Origin: Nocardioides daeguensis
GTDB lineage: Bacteria > Actinomycetota > Actinomycetes > Propionibacteriales > Nocardioidaceae
DNA: 64,000 nucleotides
Reading direction: 5' to 3'
Assembly: GCF_019192965.1 (NCBI RefSeq)
Contig: NZ_JAHTKU010000020.1
Location: 124,001 to 188,000, forward strand
Shown: positions 14,273 through 23,040 of the stretch, piece after piece
Layout of the letters: each line of letters starts with the position of its first letter
Numbering within the stretch: the stretch's first letter is position 1
Translations under genes and position numbers: made by a program
Notes under the pieces: generated by a model
Seen by the model: the letters and a program-made list of their open reading frames with translations, nothing else
What the model was told of the DNA's origin: nothing
The model's database searches: none

Positions 14273-17104
14273 GTGTCCGGCATCGCTCAGCAGCTCCAGC
14301 GCCACGGAGCGGGCGACGTCAGCGACGACGCCGCGGTCCTCGGCGCCTACTCCTCCGACGCCTCGCTCTACCGGGTCCCGCCCGTCGCCGTCGCGTTCCC
14401 GCGCTCGGGCGACGAGGTGGCCGCGGTCCTGGCCGCCGCCCGCGCGGAGGGGCTGACGGTCACCGCCCGCGGGGCGGGGACCTCGGTCGCCGGCAACGCG
14501 ATCGGCCCCGGCGTGGTCATCGACTTCAGCCGGCACCTGAACCAGGTGCTCTCGGTCGACGCCGAGGCGGAGACCGCGGTGGTCCAGCCGGGCGTGGTCC
14601 AGGCGGTGCTGCAGCAGGCGGCGGCACCCCACGGGCTGAGGTTCGGGCCGGATCCGTCGACCAGCACCCGCTGCACGATCGGCGGGATGATCGGCAACGA
14701 CGCGTGCGGGGCGCGCTCGCTGGCCTACGGCCGGACCTCCCACAACGTGCGTGCCGTACGGGCGCTGCTCGCCGACGGGTCCACGCTGACGACGGGGTAC
14801 GACGCGGACGGGACGCCCGTCGCCTCTGCCGAGGGCTCCGACGTCCTGGACCGGCTGCGGAAGGTGGTCGCGGGCGACCTCGCCACCGTGCGGACCGAGT
14901 TCGGCACCTTCGGGCGCCACGTCTCCGGCATCGCGCTCGACCACCTCGCACCCGAGCGCGGCTTCGACCTCACCCGGACCCTTGTCGGGTCCGAGGGCAC
15001 GCTGGCGGTGCTCACCGAGGCGACGGTCCGGCTGGTCCGCGCACCGAAGGTCGCGGTCATGGTCGTGCTCGGCTTCGCCGACTTCCCGACCGCCGGCTTC
15101 GCGACACCCGAGGTGCTCGCCTTCGAGCCGTCCGCGTGCGAAGGCCTGGACCGGCGCATCGTCGACGTGATCCGCGAGCGCCGCGGGGAGAACGCCGTGC
15201 CGCCGCTGCCGGCCGGCGACGCCTGGATGTTCGTCGAGCTGTCCGGCACCGACCCCGACGACGTACGGCGCCGGGCGGACCTGCTCGCCGCCGCCGGCCT
15301 CGGCATCTCGGCCCTCGTCGTCGACGACCCGAGGACGGCCGACCGGCTCTGGAAGATCCGCGCCGACGGAGCCGGCCTCGCCGGACGTGCGCCGTCGGGC
15401 AAGCCCGCCTGGGCAGGCTGGGAGGACGCCGCCGTACCGCCGGACCGGCTCGGCACCTACCTGACCTCGTTCGAGGAGCTGCTCGCCCGGCACGAGCTGA
15501 CCGCGATGCCGTTCGGGCACTTCGGCGAAGGCTGCCTGCACGTGCGGATGGACTTCCCCTTCGACCGGCCCGACGGGGCCGAGGCGTTCCGCGCGTTCCT
15601 CGAGGACGCGGCCGACCTGGTCACCTCCCTGGGCGGCTCGCTGTCCGGCGAGCACGGCGACGGCCGGGCCCGCAGCGACCTGCTGCCGCGGATGTACTCC
15701 CCCGCCGCGCTCTCCCTGATGGCCGCCGTGAAGGACGTCTTCGACCCCACCCGGATGCTCAACCCCGGGATCCTGGTCGAGCCCGCCTCCAGCACCGCCG
15801 ACCTGCGCTACACCGCGACGGCGCGCCTGACCAAGCAGTCGGGGGGCCTGGCACTCGCCTACACCTCCGACGGCGGCGACTTCGGCCAGGCCGTGCACCG
15901 CTGCACCGGGGTGGGCAAGTGCCGCGCCGACAACAGCGGCTCGGGCGGCGTGATGTGCCCGTCGTACCAGGCGACGAAGGAGGAGATCCACTCCACCCGC
16001 GGCCGCGCCCGGCTGCTGCAGGAGATCGTCAACGGCTCGAGCACGACGACCTGGAGCTCGCCGGAGGTGCACGAGGCACTCGACCTGTGCCTGTCCTGCA
16101 AGGGCTGTGCGTCGGACTGCCCGACCGGGACGGACATGGCCTCCTACAAGGCCGAGGTGCTGCACCAGACCTACAAGCGCAAGCTGCGGCCGCGCTCGCA
16201 CTACTCCGTCGGCTGGCTGCCCCGGTGGGCCAAGGTCGGCTCCGCGATGCCGCGCTTCGCCAACAAGTCGATGGACCTCGCGCCGCTGCGGAAGGTGGCC
16301 CTGAAGGCGGCCGGCGTCGACACGCGGCGGCGGATGCCGGCGTTCGCGCGGCGCACGTTCCGCCGTACCTTCGGCGGTGCCGCGGGGACGGGTACGCCGG
16401 TCGTGCTCTTCGTCGACTCGTTCACCAACCACTTCGCGCCGCGCGTCGCCGATGCGGCGGTCGCGGTGCTGCGCGACGCGGGCTACGACCCGCGGATCAC
16501 CCGGCAGCAGGAGTGCTGCGGCCTGCCGTGGATCAGCACCGGCCAGCTCGACGGCGCCGCCCGCCGGCTGGGCGGGATGGTCGAGGCGCTCAAGGAGGAC
16601 GCCCACGCCGGGGTGCCGATCGTCGGACTGGAGCCGTCGTGCACGGCGGTGCTGCGCCACGAGCTGCGCGAGCTGGTGCCGGGCCCCGACGCCGCGGCCG
16701 TCGCCGGTGCGACCACCACGCTGGCCGAGCTGCTGTCCCGCACGCCGGCCTGGACCCCGCCCTCGCTGGCCGGGGTGCGGATCGTCGCGCAGCCGCACTG
16801 CCACCACCACGCGGTGATGGGCTGGAGCACCGACCAGGCGCTGCTCGAGCGGGCCGGCGCGACGGTCGAGGCGGTGCCCGGGTGCTGCGGCATGGCCGGC
16901 AACTTCGGCGTCGAGCAGGGGCACTACGAGGTGTCGGTCGCGGTCGCCGAGGCGAACCTGCTGCCGGCGCTGCGGTCGTCGGCCGACGACGCGCGGCGGG
17001 TGGTGCTGGCCGACGGCTTCTCGTGCCGCACGCAGCTCGACGAGCTGGCTCCCGACGCGGAGCCGGTGCACCTCGCCGAGCTGCTGGCGCGCGGCCTGCG
17101 CTGA
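14273..17104 (+). CDS. FAD- and Fe-S-binding 2-hydroxyacid dehydrogenase (GlcD-GlcF fusion type)
   Basis: A 943-aa fusion. Residues 1-500 are a PCMH-type FAD-binding oxidase (RGAGTSVAGNAIGPG, then GSEGTLAVLTEA, with HFGEGCLHVRMDFPF and the ending GEHGDGRARSDLLPRMY). Residues about 535-640 carry two ferredoxin-like cysteine clusters (CTGVGKC...CPS; CLSCKGCASDCPTG). The C terminus has two CCG domains (ECCGLPW and GCCGMAG). Proteins of this layout oxidise D-lactate or D-2-hydroxy acids and pass electrons to the respiratory chain. The exact substrate is not predictable. The start is GTG 14273, 92 bp from the divergent LLM gene. Confidence 0.88.
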   Translation: MSGIAQQLQRHGAGDVSDDAAVLGAYSSDASLYRVPPVAVAFPRSGDEVAAVLAAARAEGLTVTARGAGTSVAGNAIGPGVVIDFSRHLNQVLSVDAEAETAVVQPGVVQAVLQQAAAPHGLRFGPDPSTSTRCTIGGMIGNDACGARSLAYGRTSHNVRAVRALLADGSTLTTGYDADGTPVASAEGSDVLDRLRKVVAGDLATVRTEFGTFGRHVSGIALDHLAPERGFDLTRTLVGSEGTLAVLTEATVRLVRAPKVAVMVVLGFADFPTAGFATPEVLAFEPSACEGLDRRIVDVIRERRGENAVPPLPAGDAWMFVELSGTDPDDVRRRADLLAAAGLGISALVVDDPRTADRLWKIRADGAGLAGRAPSGKPAWAGWEDAAVPPDRLGTYLTSFEELLARHELTAMPFGHFGEGCLHVRMDFPFDRPDGAEAFRAFLEDAADLVTSLGGSLSGEHGDGRARSDLLPRMYSPAALSLMAAVKDVFDPTRMLNPGILVEPASSTADLRYTATARLTKQSGGLALAYTSDGGDFGQAVHRCTGVGKCRADNSGSGGVMCPSYQATKEEIHSTRGRARLLQEIVNGSSTTTWSSPEVHEALDLCLSCKGCASDCPTGTDMASYKAEVLHQTYKRKLRPRSHYSVGWLPRWAKVGSAMPRFANKSMDLAPLRKVALKAAGVDTRRRMPAFARRTFRRTFGGAAGTGTPVVLFVDSFTNHFAPRVADAAVAVLRDAGYDPRITRQQECCGLPWISTGQLDGAARRLGGMVEALKEDAHAGVPIVGLEPSCTAVLRHELRELVPGPDAAAVAGATTTLAELLSRTPAWTPPSLAGVRIVAQPHCHHHAVMGWSTDQALLERAGATVEAVPGCCGMAGNFGVEQGHYEVSVAVAEANLLPALRSSADDARRVVLADGFSCRTQLDELAPDAEPVHLAELLARGLR

Positions 17105-17209
17105 CCGCCTCGACCACCCGCTCCCTCCGAGCCGATCACGGCCGGCTCGGCTCAGCGCTGAGTCAGGCAACTGCCCGCGCTCGCGGAGCTGCACCGCTAG
17201 GTTCCGGGC

Positions 17210-17977
17210 ATGTCCCCTGCTGACCGCATCGATCCCTCGGACGAGGAGGCGTTGATCGAGACCGGCTGCGAGCTGGCGGAGCTGGGCCGGCTCGAGGCCG
17301 CCATCGACTGCTTCCGGATGGCCGAGGAGCTCGGGTCGGTGCTCGGCTCCTACAACCTGGGCAACACGCTGGCCGACCTGGAACGGTGGTCGGAGGCGCT
17401 CGCGGCCTTCGAGCGTGCCGAGGCGGCTGGCGACGAGGACGCCACCCTCGCGATCGCGTTCATGCTGCGCGAGCTGGACCGGTGCGACGAGGCGCTCGCG
17501 ACGGCCGAGCGGGCAGCAGCCACCGGGAACGCGACCGCGGCGGCGGTCGTGGCCTGCTGGCGGTGGTGCACGTCGTGGGACCCGGCACTCGAGGACGACC
17601 TGCGCGCCGGCGCCGAGCTGTTCCCGTCGGCGCGCGGCGACCTCGCCCAGCTGCTGATCCGGTCCGGGCGCCTCGAGGAGGGGCGCGCGGTGCTGGAGCG
17701 CGGCATGCTGCTCGGCGAGACGGAGAGCATGCTCCCGCTCGGCAACCTGTACGCCGATGTCCTCAACGACCCGGTCGCAGCCGAGGCCGCCTACCGGGCC
17801 GGCGCCGCGCTCGGCGACGCCCACGCCCACCACAACCTCGCGATCCTGCTCGACTGCCTGGGGGACACCGAGGGCGCGCTCGAGCACTTCCGGCTGGCCG
17901 CGGCCAGGGGTGACACGCTGGCCGCGCAGGCGCTGCGCGAGCTCGAGGAGGAGCTGGACGACGATGACGAGGAGTGA
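17210..17977 (+). CDS. TPR/Sel1-like repeat protein
   Basis: A 255-aa soluble, strongly acidic protein made of roughly 34-residue helical repeats such as GRLEAAIDCFRMAEELGSVL, ERWSEALAAFERAEAAGD and GDTEGALEHFRLAAARGD. The C terminus is an acidic tail (EELEEELDDDDEE in essence). TPR proteins act as protein-binding scaffolds; the partner is unknown. It overlaps the next gene by 14 nt, so it is probably co-translated with the Tat esterase. The RBS is poor. Confidence 0.8.
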   Translation: MSPADRIDPSDEEALIETGCELAELGRLEAAIDCFRMAEELGSVLGSYNLGNTLADLERWSEALAAFERAEAAGDEDATLAIAFMLRELDRCDEALATAERAAATGNATAAAVVACWRWCTSWDPALEDDLRAGAELFPSARGDLAQLLIRSGRLEEGRAVLERGMLLGETESMLPLGNLYADVLNDPVAAEAAYRAGAALGDAHAHHNLAILLDCLGDTEGALEHFRLAAARGDTLAAQALRELEEELDDDDEE

Positions 17978-18854
17978 GCCCCGCCCGGGCCGTCGCCTCT
18001 CGCGTCGCGGGCTGCTCGGTGCCGGCGGCGGGGTGGTGGCGCTGGGGGCAGCGGGTGCGGCGGGGGCGGCGTACCGGCACCGGACGGACGACGGACCGGA
18101 CGGCGTCGTCCCGCACGTGCGGGGCGGCGAGCCGGTGTCGGGCAGCTTCGTCTCCGCGGCCCGCAAGGGCGCGACCTGCGGGTGGTCGATCGCGACCCCG
18201 TGGGGAGGCCGGTTCACCGACGGGCCCGGACCGCCGGTCGTGGTGGTGCTGCACGGGCGGCGCAACGACCACGCGTCGGCCTTCGCGCGCTCCTACCTGG
18301 CGCTCGACCGGTTCCTCGCGGCCGGCATCGCCGACGGGATGCCGCCGGTCGCGATCGCGAGCGTCGACGGGGGCGACACCTACTGGCACGCCCGGCGCAG
18401 CGGCGAGGACGCCGGCGCCATGGTCGTCGACGAGTTCCTGCCCCTGCTGGCACAGCGCGGTCTCGACACCAGCAGGATCGGCCTGCTCGGCTGGTCGATG
18501 GGTGGGTTCGGCGCACTCCACCTGACCCCCGCGCTCGGCGACGCGGTCAAGGCGGTGGGCGTGATGAGCCCCGCCCTGTGGCACCGGTACGACGACACGT
18601 CGCCGGGCGCGTTCGACGACGCGGCGGACTTCGCGCGGATGACGGTGTTCGGGCGCGAGAACACCCTGGCCGACGTACCCCTCCGGGTGGACTGCGGCAC
18701 GGGCGACCCCTTCTACGCGGCCACCCGCGACTTCGTCCGCGACCTCCCCGAGCGGCCCGCCGGCGGGTTCAGCCGGGGCGACCACGACATCGGGTACTGG
18801 CGGCGCGTGGTGCCGAAGCAGCTGCGCTTCCTGGCCGAGGCGCTCGACGCGTAG
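17964..18854 (+). CDS. Tat-exported esterase-family alpha/beta hydrolase
   Basis: A 296-aa protein with a twin-arginine signal (SRRGLLGAGGG) followed by an Ala/Gly-rich hydrophobic stretch. The mature domain shows the hydrolase strand VVVVLHGRRND and the nucleophile elbow GWSMGGFG (Ser in GxSxG). A candidate acid is at DCGTGDPF and the catalytic His at FSRGDHDIGYW. The layout resembles the esterase D/antigen 85-like family. ATG 17964 lies inside the end of the TPR gene; longer readings upstream are in a non-coding frame. Confidence 0.82.
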   Translation: MTRSEPRPGRRLSRRGLLGAGGGVVALGAAGAAGAAYRHRTDDGPDGVVPHVRGGEPVSGSFVSAARKGATCGWSIATPWGGRFTDGPGPPVVVVLHGRRNDHASAFARSYLALDRFLAAGIADGMPPVAIASVDGGDTYWHARRSGEDAGAMVVDEFLPLLAQRGLDTSRIGLLGWSMGGFGALHLTPALGDAVKAVGVMSPALWHRYDDTSPGAFDDAADFARMTVFGRENTLADVPLRVDCGTGDPFYAATRDFVRDLPERPAGGFSRGDHDIGYWRRVVPKQLRFLAEALDA

Positions 18855-19204
18855 CGCGCTGCCGTCTGCGGGTGAGGAGATCGTTGAGTCGCCACTTTCT
18901 TGCTGTCGAGTTGCCACTTTCTCGCTGTTGAGTTGCCGCTTCCTCGCTGTTGAGTTGCCGCTTCCTCGCCGTTGAGCTGCCGCATGTCCCGAACGACGCA
19001 GACCCGCTCTTGCGTGCCAGGGAGACGGTCAGCGGGCTTCGGTCGCGCAGCCGGTCGGGTTCCGGAAAGGCAGCAACGAAGGAGGGGCGTAGGGGTCGGG
19101 TTCCGCGGTCGGCTTGCGATTCCCGCCGAGACGGCGGGGCCGCGATGGGAAGGCGCGAGAAACCGCTAGAAATATGGGGAAAGTCCCCTCGAGTCCATGG
19201 CGTA
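18855..19204. other. Gene-free spacer between esterase and DUF222 gene
   Basis: This 350-bp spacer holds the 22-bp tandem repeats (18883-18982). It also has two copies of gtcgggttccg (around 19049 and 19096) about 47 bp apart. I see no convincing ORF or RNA gene. Base composition is visibly less GC-rich than the neighbours in the repeat part. Confidence 0.5.
18883..18982. repeat. 22-bp tandem repeat, about 4.5 copies
   Basis: Consecutive 22-bp units with the consensus gttgagttgccgcttcctcg plus ct. The units drift from cactttcttg to cgcttcctcg across the array, and the last unit is truncated. There are no spacers, so this is a minisatellite and not a CRISPR. It has no identified function. Confidence 0.85.
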
Positions 19205-19226
19205 CGAACGTGTGTTCGAGTAGAAT
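19205..19226 (+). promoter_or_regulatory. LexA SOS box and -10 element of the DUF222 gene
   Basis: cgaacgtgtgttcg (19205-19218) fully matches the actinobacterial SOS box CGAACRNRYGTTCG. A -10-like tagaat follows at 19221-19226, 6 bp before the ATG, so the transcript would be leaderless and repressed by LexA until DNA damage. Confidence 0.85.
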
Positions 19227-19232
19227 CGACCC

Positions 19233-20657
19233 ATGCTCTCGGACCTCTCGGACGCCGCCCCGGCGCAGCTGCTCCACGCGGCCGAGAACGGCGTCCAGGT
19301 CCGCCGGATCCACGAAGTCGAACAGCTGGAGCTGCTGCTCGCCTGGGCCGACCTCCACTCGAATGACCCGCAGACCGAACCCGACGCGGTGCCCGTACGA
19401 CTCGGGGGTCCAAAGCTGATCACCCTCGGCGGCGACGGAACGCCGCAGGTCCAGGACCTGGCCCTGGTGGAGATGGCGATCGCCCGCCACGAAGGTGTCC
19501 TGTCGACCCGCAGCGCGGTGGCCGATGCGTTCGACCTGCGCCACCGCCTCCCCACCGTGTGGGAGGGAGTGAAAGCCGGGCGTTGTGAGCTGTGGGTGGT
19601 CCGCAAGGTCGCCCGCTGGTCCCGCAAGCTCAGCAATTCCCAGGTCCGGGTCGTCGACACCGCGGTCGCCGCGGCCCTGGACCAGGCACCCTCACGGATC
19701 CTGAAGATCGCCGAGGCCAAAATCATCGAAGCCGACCCCGTCGCCCATCGGGAACGGATCAACGCCAACCAGAAGGGCAAAGGGGTCTGGTTCCCCCAGC
19801 CCCGCCCCGGCACCCAGATCGACTCCGTGGACAACGCTGCCGGGCTGGGGGTCGTGTTCGCCCGCATCGACGAGGCCGACGCCCTCGCCCACGCCCGCAT
19901 GGTCGACGACCTCGCCCTCGCCTTGGCTGAGAACGCGCCGGCCCCGGTCGACGGCGGGGAACCGTGGGGGATGGACCACTGGCGGGCCGAAGCGTTCGCC
20001 ATGCTCGCCGACCCCGCCGCCGTCCTCGCGTTCCTCCAGGCATCGGAGGAAGGTCGCGACCCCGGCACCGCAGACCCCGGCACCGCGGACCCCGGCAGGG
20101 CAGCCGTCGACCTCGTCGTCCACTTGGCCCACGACACCACCGGCACCCTCGGGCCCCTGGCCCGCGTCGAGGGCCGGGTCAACGGACCCCGCCTCCTCGA
20201 CCAGGTCCGCGACCTGCTGAGACGCGGTGCGCACGTGACCATCACCCCCGTCGTGGACCTCCACACCGGGCGCTCGGTCAACGGCTACGAACACCCCGCG
20301 GACGTGAAGCACCGCACCGAGCTACGCACCCTGGGCGACGTCTTCCCCCACGCCACGAAGCTCTTCACGAAGCACGGCCGAAGCCCCGATCACGACCACA
20401 CGGTGCCCTACGACAAGAACGGCCCACCCGGCCAGACCGGCGACCACAACGACACCCCACTCGGCAGACACCACCACCGAGCCAAGACCCACCTCGGCTA
20501 CACCGTCCTGCAGCTCGGACCCGACAGATGGATCTGGGCAACACCCCACGGCCTCTACCGCCTCGTCACCGGGGGCGGCACCACCGTGCTCACCAAAGCC
20601 GAGTACCAGCTCCACGAGCACGACGCCCTCGTCTTCGCCGGCGGCGACGCGGCCTGA
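19233..20657 (+). CDS. DUF222/13E12-family protein with degenerate HNH end
   Basis: A 474-aa protein of the actinobacterial 13E12 repeat family: an N-terminal helical DUF222 domain (LPTVWEGVKAGRCELWVVRKVAR) and a C-terminal HNH-like region. In the HNH part, DHDHTVPYDKNGPP and THLGYTVLQ are visible, but the CxxC zinc motifs of intact HNH endonucleases are absent. Nuclease activity is therefore doubtful. A small repeat (PGTADPGTADPG) lies near residue 275. The perfect SOS box upstream agrees with reports that mycobacterial 13E12 members are LexA-regulated. The family is often multicopy and mobile-like. Confidence 0.85.
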   Translation: MLSDLSDAAPAQLLHAAENGVQVRRIHEVEQLELLLAWADLHSNDPQTEPDAVPVRLGGPKLITLGGDGTPQVQDLALVEMAIARHEGVLSTRSAVADAFDLRHRLPTVWEGVKAGRCELWVVRKVARWSRKLSNSQVRVVDTAVAAALDQAPSRILKIAEAKIIEADPVAHRERINANQKGKGVWFPQPRPGTQIDSVDNAAGLGVVFARIDEADALAHARMVDDLALALAENAPAPVDGGEPWGMDHWRAEAFAMLADPAAVLAFLQASEEGRDPGTADPGTADPGRAAVDLVVHLAHDTTGTLGPLARVEGRVNGPRLLDQVRDLLRRGAHVTITPVVDLHTGRSVNGYEHPADVKHRTELRTLGDVFPHATKLFTKHGRSPDHDHTVPYDKNGPPGQTGDHNDTPLGRHHHRAKTHLGYTVLQLGPDRWIWATPHGLYRLVTGGGTTVLTKAEYQLHEHDALVFAGGDAA

Positions 20658-20660
20658 GCG

Positions 20661-21479
20661 TCACCGGCCTCCGGAGCCGCCAGCCAACCATGCCTCGGTC
20701 GTCGCCGCGAGCGCCTCGCGGGCGGCGAGGTCGCCTGCGGCCGGCGCCGGGTCGACCGGCCGGCTCTTGCGGTAGTACCCCGAGCCGCTGGACGGGTCGG
20801 TGGCGATCCGGACCAGGTGGGCGGCCGACTCCTCGGGCGTCATGAGGGTACGGCGCTCGAGCGGCAGGGCCAGGTTGCGCAGCCGCCTCAGCAGCGGGCG
20901 GGTCTCGAGGCCACGGTTGGCGATGTTGGTCGACACCGAGCCGGGGTGGACGGCGAGGGCGCGCAGGCCCCGGTCGCCGTACGTCTCGGCGAGGAGCGCG
21001 GCATGGTGGACCAGCCCGAGCTTGGAGGTGCCGTAGGACGCCCACGAGTCGTAGTCCACCGGCCGGCCGAGCAGCTGGTCGGTGGTGCCGCGGTCGTGCA
21101 GCTGGGAGACGAGGTGCACGACGGTCGGCGACGGCGCCGCGAGGAGCAGCGGCAGCAGAGCGGTGGTCAGGTCGACGGTGCCGAGGTAGTTGGTGCGCCA
21201 GTGGATCTCGTGCCCGTCGACGAGCTGGGGCTCCTTCCACCGCGAGCCGAGGTCGAGGTGGATGCCCGCGCTGTTGACCAGCAGGTCGAGGCGGTCGGCC
21301 TGCTCGGCGTACGACGCGGCGAAGGCGGCGACCGAGGCGCGGTCGGCGAGGTCGAGGGTGTCGCGGCGGGTGACGACGACGTCCCAGCCGTCGGCCAGGA
21401 GCGCGTCAGCGACGGCCCGGCCGATGGAACGGGGACCGGCGCCGGTGACGATCGCACGGCGGGGCGACCCGGTGATCAC
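20661..21479 (-). CDS. Short-chain dehydrogenase/reductase
   Basis: A 272-aa SDR. The coenzyme motif is TGAGPRSIG near residue 12, a DLADR acidic segment follows, then the NSAG motif, the catalytic Ser in HLVSQL and YxxxK in YGTSK. It resembles the retinol dehydrogenase/oxidoreductase subgroup in having HWRTNYLGT and HPGSVSTNI. The start GTG overlaps the stop of the upstream SDR by 4 nt. It shares the KstR-type operator upstream of that SDR, so a role in steroid or related ring metabolism is inferred. Confidence 0.85.
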   Translation of the reverse strand: MITGSPRRAIVTGAGPRSIGRAVADALLADGWDVVVTRRDTLDLADRASVAAFAASYAEQADRLDLLVNSAGIHLDLGSRWKEPQLVDGHEIHWRTNYLGTVDLTTALLPLLLAAPSPTVVHLVSQLHDRGTTDQLLGRPVDYDSWASYGTSKLGLVHHAALLAETYGDRGLRALAVHPGSVSTNIANRGLETRPLLRRLRNLALPLERRTLMTPEESAAHLVRIATDPSSGSGYYRKSRPVDPAPAAGDLAAREALAATTEAWLAGGSGGR

Positions 21480-22213
21480 CAGACGACACCGCGGTCGACG
21501 ACGAGGTTGGCGCCGGTGACCGACGCGGCCGCGTCGGAGGCGAGGTAGAGGAGCGCCTCGGCGACATCGGCGGGCGGCATGAAGCCGGGAATGACCGAGG
21601 TGCTGCGGGCGACCAGGTCCCAGTTGGCGTCGGCGGGCAGGCCGGCCGCCGCCGCCTCGACCATCGGGGTGGCGATGCCGCCGGGCGACACGCAGTTGAC
21701 CCGCACGCCCTTGGTGCCGAACTCGACGGCGAGGGCACGCATGCCGAGCAGGAGCGCGGCCTTCGAGGAGCAGTACGGCGCGTTGTAGGGCTGGCCCATC
21801 ACGGCCGAGATCGAGGCGACGGAGACGACGTTGCCCTTGCTCTCGACCAGTGCGTCGGCGCAGGCCTGGGCGAGCATGATCGGGGCGAGGGCGTTGACGT
21901 CGAAGTGCTTGCGCAGCAGGTCGGCGGTGATCGAGCCGATCTGGGCGAACTTCTGGATCCCGGCGACGTTGCAGAGCACGTCGAGGCCGCCCAGCTCGGC
22001 GAGGGCGTCCGCGACGAAGGCGTCACGGGCCGCGTCGTCGGACAGGTCGCAGGCCACGACGCCGTCGGCGGCGACCACGTCGGTCGCGACCACGGTCGCG
22101 CCCTCGGCGCGGAACAGCTCGGCGACGACCTGGCCGAGGCCGCCGGCGGCTCCCGTGACGACGACCCGGCGGCCGGTGAAGCGCTGGGCGCGGGGAGCGG
22201 GCTGGTCGGTCAT
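21476..22213 (-). CDS. Short-chain dehydrogenase/reductase, first gene of a KstR-boxed pair
   Basis: A 245-aa classical SDR: TGAAGGLG coenzyme motif, CNVAG, catalytic Ser in VASISAV, YxxxK as YCSSK, and the C-terminal VTGANLVVDRG. The ATG at 22213 has a strong aggaggac RBS. Upstream in-frame codons are discounted. A perfect KstR-type palindrome lies 41 bp before the start. It could be a hydroxysteroid dehydrogenase, but the family is too broad for a specific substrate. Confidence 0.85.
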   Translation of the reverse strand: MTDQPAPRAQRFTGRRVVVTGAAGGLGQVVAELFRAEGATVVATDVVAADGVVACDLSDDAARDAFVADALAELGGLDVLCNVAGIQKFAQIGSITADLLRKHFDVNALAPIMLAQACADALVESKGNVVSVASISAVMGQPYNAPYCSSKAALLLGMRALAVEFGTKGVRVNCVSPGGIATPMVEAAAAGLPADANWDLVARSTSVIPGFMPPADVAEALLYLASDAAASVTGANLVVDRGVVW

Positions 22214-22253
22214 GGGTCCTCCTGGAGTTCGCGGCAGCATGCCGAGGACACCA

Positions 22254-22267
22254 TAGAACCTGTTCTA
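22254..22267. promoter_or_regulatory. KstR-type operator of the SDR pair
   Basis: tagaacctgttcta matches the KstR consensus TNNAACNNGTTNNA at every fixed position and is a near-perfect palindrome. It lies 41 bp upstream of the first SDR gene. Other TetR repressors with AAC..GTT half-sites are possible. Confidence 0.7.
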
Positions 22268-22326
22268 GTTCTGCGCTGCCCGTGCTCGCGGGAGACCCCG
22301 CGGCCGCAGCACGCCGCGAGCCGGGG

Positions 22327-22980
22327 TCAGCCGTGCACGATGCGGTGCAGCTCGGCCATCCGGGTGTCGAGCTCGTGGGCGACCCGGGCGGCGGCAGAGA
22401 GCTCCTCGACGAGCTCGGCAGGCACGTCCTTGGCGTACTTGTAGTAGATCTTGTGCTCGACGCTGGCCCAGAAGTCCATGGCCGCGGTGCGGATCTGCAG
22501 CTCCACCGCGACGGTGCGCACCGTGTCGGACAGGAAGACCGGGATCTCCACGATCGCGTGCAGGCTGCGGTAGCCGTTGGGCTTCGGCTGCGCCACGTAG
22601 TCCTTGATGGTGCGCACGGTGATGTCCGGCTGGGTCGTCAGCATGTCGAGCACCTGGTAGGCGTCGGCGATGAAGCTGCACACGATCCGCACCCCGGCGA
22701 TGTCGGTGATCTGCTCGGCGATCGCGTCGACCTCGAGCGGGCAGCCGATCCGCAGCGCCTTGGACCGCAGGCTCTCGACGGACTTCAGCCGCGAGCTGAC
22801 GTGCTCGATCGGGTTGCCGTTGCCGCGGAAGGCGAGCTCCTCGCGCAGGATGTTGATCTTGGTGAGGATCTCGTCGAGGCCGAACTTGTAGTTGAGCAGG
22901 AACGGACCCAACGCTCGCTCGAATGCCGACGAGTCGTCGGCGTTCGACTCCTCGTCCGGGGGCGCGCTCGTCGTGGTCAC
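22327..22980 (-). CDS. Small alarmone synthetase (RelA/SpoT synthetase domain only)
   Basis: A 217-aa single-domain (p)ppGpp synthetase of the RelP/RelQ kind. The order is an N-terminal helix, VDAIAEQITDIAGVRIVC, the conserved KPNGYRSLHAIVE loop, and the ELQIRTAAMDFWASVEHK motif with the catalytic Glu and RT pair. There are no hydrolase, TGS or ACT domains. It makes pppGpp/ppGpp/pGpp from ATP and GDP/GTP/GMP in the cytosol, outside ribosome control. GTG 22980 gives the family length; longer readings add only Pro/Arg noise. Confidence 0.9.
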   Translation of the reverse strand: MTTTSAPPDEESNADDSSAFERALGPFLLNYKFGLDEILTKINILREELAFRGNGNPIEHVSSRLKSVESLRSKALRIGCPLEVDAIAEQITDIAGVRIVCSFIADAYQVLDMLTTQPDITVRTIKDYVAQPKPNGYRSLHAIVEIPVFLSDTVRTVAVELQIRTAAMDFWASVEHKIYYKYAKDVPAELVEELSAAARVAHELDTRMAELHRIVHG

Positions 22981-22998
22981 GCACCGAGTCTGCCCGGC

Positions 22999-23030
22999 GA
23001 CCGGTGACCGCCCGCAGGCGGCCACCGGTC
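22999..23030 (-). terminator. Hairpin after the subtilisin gene
   Basis: Arms 22999-23012 (gaccggtgaccgcc) and 23017-23030 pair at 13 of 14 positions with a 4-nt loop, 11 bp beyond the stop of the minus-strand S8 protease gene. Confidence 0.65.
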
Positions 23031-23040
23031 ACCTGGTGCC

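Noticed and set aside
14165..18265. A 1366-codon open frame antisense to the FAD/Fe-S dehydrogenase and its neighbours
   Set aside because: The translation is an Arg/Gly/Val/His-rich shadow with no domain, while the opposite strand holds recognisable proteins with RBSs. Long antisense frames are expected at this G+C content.
18883..18982. CRISPR array
   Set aside because: The 22-bp units are directly adjacent without spacers and no cas genes are present.
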